17,359 nucleotides of DNA, taken from CAYHPY01 sp964358485. Lineage in GTDB: Bacteria; Elusimicrobiota; Elusimicrobia; UBA1565; UBA9628. Location: NCBI GenBank assembly GCA_964358485.1, contig CAYHPY010000077.1, positions 1 through 17,359 on the forward strand. Direction: 5' to 3'. This document shows positions 14,401 through 17,359 of this stretch, piece after piece. Under the pieces are notes generated by a model. That model was not told the origin of the DNA. It was given only the letters and a program-made list of their open reading frames with translations, and made no database searches. Each line of letters opens with the position of its first letter. Position 1 is the first letter of the stretch. The position numbers and the translations under genes are program-made.

Positions 14401-17359
14401 TCTACGACCTCCTGGGAGCCACCGAGACCTTCAAGGTCTATACCTACGGCAAAGACCAGAGCAATAACCCGCCGGGCTCGGCCCATGAGGAGTCCTCCAC
14501 CACCCCGAAACTGGCCTTCTCGTATCATCCCGGCACGGCGACCTTGGCCGGGATCGTCCCGGAGAACGCCAGCGCCGTCAATGCCCTGGCCACGGTCAAC
14601 ATCACTCTCAACCCCCAAGGCGGACGGGTCGACCAGGCCTGGGTGGTTTTCATGGACACCCACAACTACTTTTGGACCGGTTCTTCCTGGACCACCGTCG
14701 CGGTCGCTGATCCGCCGCCCCCGACCTTCGACAACCTGACCGCCAATTGGCTCCAGGGCCAGGTTTGGTTGACCACGACGGCCGTGCCGGGCTACTCCAG
14801 CCCGGACCTGATTTTCACCCCGGGATCGACCCCGGACGGCCTGTCGGTGCTCTCCGCCTCTTTCACGGCGGCCACCACCCACAAGATTCCCACCTGGACC
14901 GACGGGCGCAAGTACAAGATCTACGTCCGCGCCCGCAACGCCGACGGCCAGCGTTTCGACACCTTCGGCACGCACAGCTTCTTTTACGACACCACGATTC
15001 CGACCTTGGCGGGGCATGCCTCCATCACCGGCCTCTCCAACAACCCGGGTAATTACTCCTGGGCCCAGGCCATCGCGGTGGCCAGCGGCACGATCCTCGA
15101 CAACGTCAGCGACATCGGCGATGTCCGCCAAGTCTTTCTGCGGATTTACGATGAGGACGCGGGCAAGTATCTCAACCCGAATACTCTCATCAAGTTCGAC
15201 TGGTCGGACCAGGCCACCGCCTGGTCGCGCCTGGACACCACGGCGGACGCCTGGTCTTTCGACCTCACCGTGGCGCAGTTCGTGAGCGGCAACAAGTACA
15301 AGGTCGAACTTTACGCCCAGGACGCCGCCGGCAACCGGCAGGACCCCGGCTGTCCCGTGGCCCTGGAGACCGACCCGAACTGTCAGACGGGCTCGGCCAC
15401 GATCCCGAAGTACCGGCGCTACTTGCGCCTGGACAAGGTCAAGCCCACGGTGGCCATCGCCACGCCGACCGTCACCAACCCGAACTACATCGGCGGCAAA
15501 TACAACCTGGCCATGCTTTCCGGCACCAGCGCGGACTCCTCGGGTGAGGTTTCCTACGTCGAGTTCGCCCTCAAGGCCAGCCAGAACGACCCCACCAATC
15601 ACTGGCAACACCATGTCAGCTCCGGGGAATGGAAGGCCAACTCGGTGGGGGACATCTGGAACCGGGTCTATCCGCAGGATCCGGCCTGGGCGGTGTGGAC
15701 CTCCTCCAACATCGTCTGGTTCGAGAGCGAGCAGTATGAGCTCAAACTGCGCTCCGTGGACAAGGCGGGAAATGTCTCGAACGAGGTCAGCCAAATCTTT
15801 CTCTACGACAAGGCCATGCCGCTGTCGGTGGTGACCGCCCCGGTCCTCAATCAACGCTATACCAGCCAGCTTCTGGCCATCCAGGGCACCGCGGTGGACG
15901 ACACTTCCACCTCCACGGGGACCTCGTCGGGCCTTTACCAGGATTTCGGCGTGGCCATCATTCGTCAATCCGACAACTACTGGTGGAACGGTTCCACCTG
16001 GGTGGCCACCCGTTCCACCATGACCGTGGCCATCGCCCAGGGGACGGGGATCAAGACCTGGTCCTTGCCCTTGAACTCGACTTTCTACGATCTTCTGCAG
16101 GTCAACATCGACACTTTTAACGTCTACGGTTGGGCCCAGGACTTGGTCAACAATCCGGCCACCAATTACGCCTCGATCGAATCCTCCTTCACGGCCAAGA
16201 GCACCTATTCCTTCCAGACCGGCTTTCCCCAACCCAGCGTGATCTGGCCGCAGGCCGCCAGCTCCCAGCGCGTGGTCTCCACGGTGACCTTCAGCATCGA
16301 CGCGGTGGGCGCGGGCGTCAAGCAGGTCTGGGCGGTCTTCATCGACACCATGGGCTATTACTGGACCGGCTCCTCCTGGTCGGCCAACGGTGGGTTCAAT
16401 CCGGAAAACCCCGCCCATAGCGGGGTGTGGATCACGACCGACGCGGTGGGCAGCGGCAATCCCAACATGGTCTTCTCCCCGGCCCGCTCGGAGACGGGGA
16501 TCAAGATCGCCTTCCATTCCACCAATACCATCGGGACTCCGATCTGGTACGACGGGGCCCGGTACCGCATCTCCGCGCGCGCGCGCAACACCGCGGGCCA
16601 GCAGACGGATTCTTCCAGCTCGTACCTTTTCCTTTACGATGTTCAAATTCCGACCGTGACCTTGTCGGCGGCTCTGGCCGGGCTTTCGAATCAGGTCGGC
16701 AGTCCGGGTTACGCCCGGACCATGACCTCTTTGGACGGCAACATGCAGGACAACGCGGCCGACGCGTTGAACCCGTATTCCGTGTTCTTGCGCGTCTATG
16801 GCGAGTCCCAATTGGCTTATCTCAACCCGTCCACCTTGGCCTTCGACGCGACTCCGGCCGCCCAGGCGTGGAAGGAACTGGTCCTGGCCGGGGCGGCCGG
16901 AATCCGCCCGTGGACCTGGGACCTGTCGACCGTTAACTTTGTTCCCGGGAATCTGTACCGGATTGAAGTCTACGGCTCGGACGCGGCGAAAAATTCCACC
17001 GGCACCGCCACCTCGCCCGTTTTCAAGAAGTACTTCGTGTACGACAACAACCGCCCCACGATCTCCGTCTCCACCCCGGTCGCGGCGGGAAAATACGGAA
17101 GCTACTCCCTGGACCGCCTCAAGGGGTACGCGGCGGACGCGACCTCCATTCTCCAGCAGATCGAGTTCCAGCTCTCCCATCCTCCGCTGGCCAAATGGCA
17201 GGTGCAGACCTCCTCCTCCGGCTACTGGGTCAACCAGGTGGACGCGATCTGGAACGTGGCCGGCACCACCAGCACCCCGGCCTACGAGACCTGGCAGTCC
17301 TCCAACATCAGCTGGCGCAACGGCGAGGAGTACACCTTCATCGCGCGGGCCATCGACGC
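8475..17359 (+). CDS. giant secreted Ig-like repeat surface protein, partial at the right edge
   Basis: One frame runs from TTG 8475, directly after an in-frame TGA, to the window end: at least 2961 residues. No ATG or GTG precedes the signal peptide, so TTG is the only standard start; a weak GAAAGAAAAA lies upstream. The signal peptide has Arg residues, then FWGLAASLLAIVLIPALSEA, cut near residue 41. Residues 42-450 have BNR/sialidase-like turns (GDQGTWTTPQSI, DGDIFLRRGSLDSAGGLTW), probably a beta-propeller. Two IPT/TIG-like domains follow at about 455-566 and 575-683 (ITVTGGTGF, YDLRLTNPDG). Ig-like domains fill the rest, many ending in RARDxAGNxSxE-type strands. From residue 1023 the domains form a higher-order repeat of 550-578 residues. 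Repeat-conserved Cys pairs suggest disulfides. No catalytic site was recognised. Role inferred: cell-surface or extracellular adhesin or structural protein. Confidence 0.92.
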   Translation, partial: MNAKADSFARARANINGRTARFWGLAASLLAIVLIPALSEAVTWIRKVGTSGNTKESVQRKIVSNQWGFWAFYAKGGSGAFDPVWSYSKSGDQGTWTTPQSIFDGTGYTGFTNKPSVWYHAGSSQVFVVNGSEVSDGDIFLRRGSLDSAGGLTWADNHQTHNPNCVGANTKLLLADPAISIAVDVDTIPWITSVVVDEGDLNAGEDGLVFFASGTAANTVTMSRTNNFVDGGFTCGLAANDAILTSINFVVPTTGTAASKVWLGGYDNGDGIPGVYHQSRTGAPNATVLHTSAHQDGTGNAGGSDFDKNSSAVMDASGNLHWIYAAATDASAPATTEKQLIYRRCTSGGGCGSVHIASTDAVKNVSIGVALSSSPKIVDRLVIVYVQDATGDAFSLTATTGVTTTAGWKREFLGSGYSHMNLAYSVRQPRPLPYVFTKGGDVYMDWIATSAFANPGISAITITSAPTTAPYTANPWTITVTGGTGFQKVDFDDGLGLQEPRLFFFKNGAFQDDLIVSGVAWLSATSFSANLRIVPPVQGGCYDMLYVNADGRNARRLNALCLPAPTKTFWWDPDPGDDKISSMGFMATDATAGFTRNITVQGTGFQNWGGTSTVNLGVYSGASLAAGISISTISNIVEGAGNGSFLAEMKIGTSVVAGTYDLRLTNPDGQSLTVASTFTVTIPTTSVLNPILGTGLASQPGNPLRQMTTGFATIYGGMYFNPRVGQASSDNSATRASQIRIKRASDGYYWNPTDQAFQPGIFFTDEEDQFITVGSSDPWSYNWTPDDGEYDITSRGRTSDQPKTSGGADTGVGGPESTAVSLIKDNQSPLMTILNPARNLGSNESAAYPLRITADDGLGSGGTGTGVHKVWFILMTTAPLTNETTNQYITGKDPATWVSWCRNVYTMPGCTTPAANAWGWDTNNPGRMHWISTPTTSGNPPMEWAGKFTFRNVSVTTQTSAQVQIPNWLDGKEYYIAAISSDALANVGNGVGTSETFTPTGSWADAYPLANQGYRFIYDVTIPTVTGHASIVDLSSSAAAPTVLNAMTVASGTIADNVFAVSAQLRIFLRVQDTVTGKYMNPNTLLKFDQPSAGAAWAEVDRSTNSWDFDLSLTQFVDGNMYKVELYAEDGAGNRDQNQCPFVSTSPATACRTGSTAIPKYIRYFKRDKVVPTSKVTAPLPVVGSSDKLGGNLTQITGTAADAGTGVEYVEYSLRFNAADPTSRWLHHISSGEWKTNTLSEIWNRACDSAVGCGTPGGTWAVWVSSNLALLDGQDYVFAIRSRDFAGNISSEHSITFTLDRSSPTAAVTTAGGAMTTRLASLAGTVQDQLSTGTPAGLDSLAFRVAVKRQSDDYWWNGSTWTAPAPEAGYFSSITALVGGGSGVKNWSLSLPTSFYDLLGTTDTFKVFAWGKDSVNSPPGGANEGSTDTVKLVFSYGTNAPTLTSQTPAAGSVSNTAGSVSLVVDPGGGRLTQIWAAFIDTDTVTGPHFWTGSSFSLTAVGDPPLPAVGQMPEVFVQGSPWISTDSLRPGTPTPDMIFTPGSSPDGTSAVTVFFTGVTSITTPAWQEGKKYKILIRARNTAGQMLNVTGAGQTFLYDATAPTMTAHYGIVSLSSSSLAGDESRLNDFSVASGTILDNISDPTDFRQIFLRIQDTVSGKFLNPTTLINFDSTNPGSSWASIETTLDTWAFDLANAKFTAGNLYMLEMYARDQATNEHTTGCPKISTSPAGDCQTGKSTLPKYLRYFRLDKSAPTMAITAPAETNPNNIGAAGQVASISGTASDQGFGIDAIEYSLKFNKGDPTNHWLHHISSGEWKTSYVGDIWNKACNPVNGCLAVSTGPLAMVWISSNVSWIESEDYTITLRARDKAGNLSSEKTLLFNLDFSSPTSVVSTAGGAQTTRMTTLAGTVEDQTSTGTPSGMDSNSFRVAIKRMSNSYWWNGSTWTAPTGALYEPANSVLIGAGTGVKSWTLTLSSTFYDLLGATETFKVYTYGKDQSNNPPGSAHEESSTTPKLAFSYHPGTATLAGIVPENASAVNALATVNITLNPQGGRVDQAWVVFMDTHNYFWTGSSWTTVAVADPPPPTFDNLTANWLQGQVWLTTTAVPGYSSPDLIFTPGSTPDGLSVLSASFTAATTHKIPTWTDGRKYKIYVRARNADGQRFDTFGTHSFFYDTTIPTLAGHASITGLSNNPGNYSWAQAIAVASGTILDNVSDIGDVRQVFLRIYDEDAGKYLNPNTLIKFDWSDQATAWSRLDTTADAWSFDLTVAQFVSGNKYKVELYAQDAAGNRQDPGCPVALETDPNCQTGSATIPKYRRYLRLDKVKPTVAIATPTVTNPNYIGGKYNLAMLSGTSADSSGEVSYVEFALKASQNDPTNHWQHHVSSGEWKANSVGDIWNRVYPQDPAWAVWTSSNIVWFESEQYELKLRSVDKAGNVSNEVSQIFLYDKAMPLSVVTAPVLNQRYTSQLLAIQGTAVDDTSTSTGTSSGLYQDFGVAIIRQSDNYWWNGSTWVATRSTMTVAIAQGTGIKTWSLPLNSTFYDLLQVNIDTFNVYGWAQDLVNNPATNYASIESSFTAKSTYSFQTGFPQPSVIWPQAASSQRVVSTVTFSIDAVGAGVKQVWAVFIDTMGYYWTGSSWSANGGFNPENPAHSGVWITTDAVGSGNPNMVFSPARSETGIKIAFHSTNTIGTPIWYDGARYRISARARNTAGQQTDSSSSYLFLYDVQIPTVTLSAALAGLSNQVGSPGYARTMTSLDGNMQDNAADALNPYSVFLRVYGESQLAYLNPSTLAFDATPAAQAWKELVLAGAAGIRPWTWDLSTVNFVPGNLYRIEVYGSDAAKNSTGTATSPVFKKYFVYDNNRPTISVSTPVAAGKYGSYSLDRLKGYAADATSILQQIEFQLSHPPLAKWQVQTSSSGYWVNQVDAIWNVAGTTSTPAYETWQSSNISWRNGEEYTFIARAID
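8519..8539 (+). repeat. perfect 10-bp inverted repeat in the 5' coding region of the giant gene
   Basis: AAACGGGCGG (8519-8528) and CCGCCCGTTT (8530-8539) flank a single A. As RNA it forms a very stable GC hairpin followed by UUU, 44 nt after the TTG start, encoding NGRTARF before the signal-peptide core. It looks like a short terminator or attenuator placed inside the coding start. Confidence 0.6.
11541..17359 (+). repeat. coding tandem repeat, three and a partial fourth ~1.7-kb units
   Basis: The unit-start motif PT(V/M/L)xGHxxI-like begins at 11541, 13275, 15000 and 16650, giving periods of 1734, 1725 and 1650 bp. HH(I/V)SSGEWK recurs at 12153, 13893 and 15609, with a degenerate QTSSSGYW at 17205. 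YWWNGSTW recurs at 12534, 14280 and 15978. Each unit holds four distinct Ig-like submodules in fixed order. DNA similarity between copies is visible but well diverged, so the duplication is old. Confidence 0.85.

Noticed and set aside
12429..17180. 1583-codon open frame on the minus strand
   Set aside because: It is exactly antisense to the giant Ig-like gene. Its composition (Gly/Arg/Val/His/Asp-rich, with no fold-like pattern) is what a high-GC third codon position generates on the opposite strand.
11541..17359. CRISPR or satellite-like DNA repeat
   Set aside because: The periodicity of about 1.7 kb is at the protein-domain level with diverged DNA; no short direct repeats with spacers were seen anywhere in the window.
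1..17359. tRNA, rRNA or insertion sequence
   Set aside because: No tRNA-like cloverleaf, rRNA signature, transposase motif or terminal inverted repeat pair was recognised by eye; a covariance-model scan would be needed to exclude small RNAs fully.

Overview
This window is GC-rich bacterial DNA, probably from a metagenome-assembled genome, since it carries a 100-N scaffold gap at 7885-7984. The taxon cannot be fixed from the sequence. High GC, DUF4143 ATPases next to VapBC modules, and a very large secreted Ig-like repeat protein would suit an uncultured lineage such as Elusimicrobiota, but that is only an inference. Nearly all genes from 1 to 7247 lie on the minus strand, and everything after about 7376 on the plus strand. 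The switch is a divergent intergenic region at 7248-7644.

Minus-strand half. A two-gene unit (a 388-aa membrane-anchored protein followed by a secreted protein that runs off the left edge, coupled by a GTGA overlap) sits next to a plus-strand 3' remnant of purA (1808-2071). Next comes a 4.5-kb stack of small selfish or stress-type modules: vapBC pair 1 (2082-2760), a DUF4143 AAA+ ATPase coupled by TAATG to an unknown 132-aa gene (2817-4387), vapBC pair 2 (4459-5204) and a second DUF4143 ATPase (5345-6550). Several modules have their own AT-rich palindromic operator-like sequence, so they look like independently regulated cassettes accreted into one island. A 205-aa secreted PepSY-like protein (6630-7247) closes this half.

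Plus-strand half. A strong sigma70-type promoter (7376-7403) drives a GEMM-I (cyclic-dinucleotide) riboswitch aptamer (7414-7499). It is followed by a large intrinsic terminator (7536-7603) and a 183-aa small membrane or secreted protein (7645-8351). That gene is split by the N gap, but both gap edges carry the same 55 bp. Collapsing gap and duplicate removes 155 bp and restores one uninterrupted frame. After a second terminator (8386-8414), one reading frame occupies the rest of the window (8475 to beyond 17359, at least 2961 codons). It encodes a secreted giant protein: signal peptide, probable beta-propeller, two IPT/TIG-like domains, then Ig-like domains arranged as a higher-order tandem repeat of about 550-578 residues.

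The most interesting points are the riboswitch, whose specificity position appears to be C rather than G or A and whose 3' half can form an antiterminator nested against the terminator; the giant repeat surface protein; the repairable assembly gap; and the ATPase/toxin-antitoxin stack with three unrelated palindromic operators.
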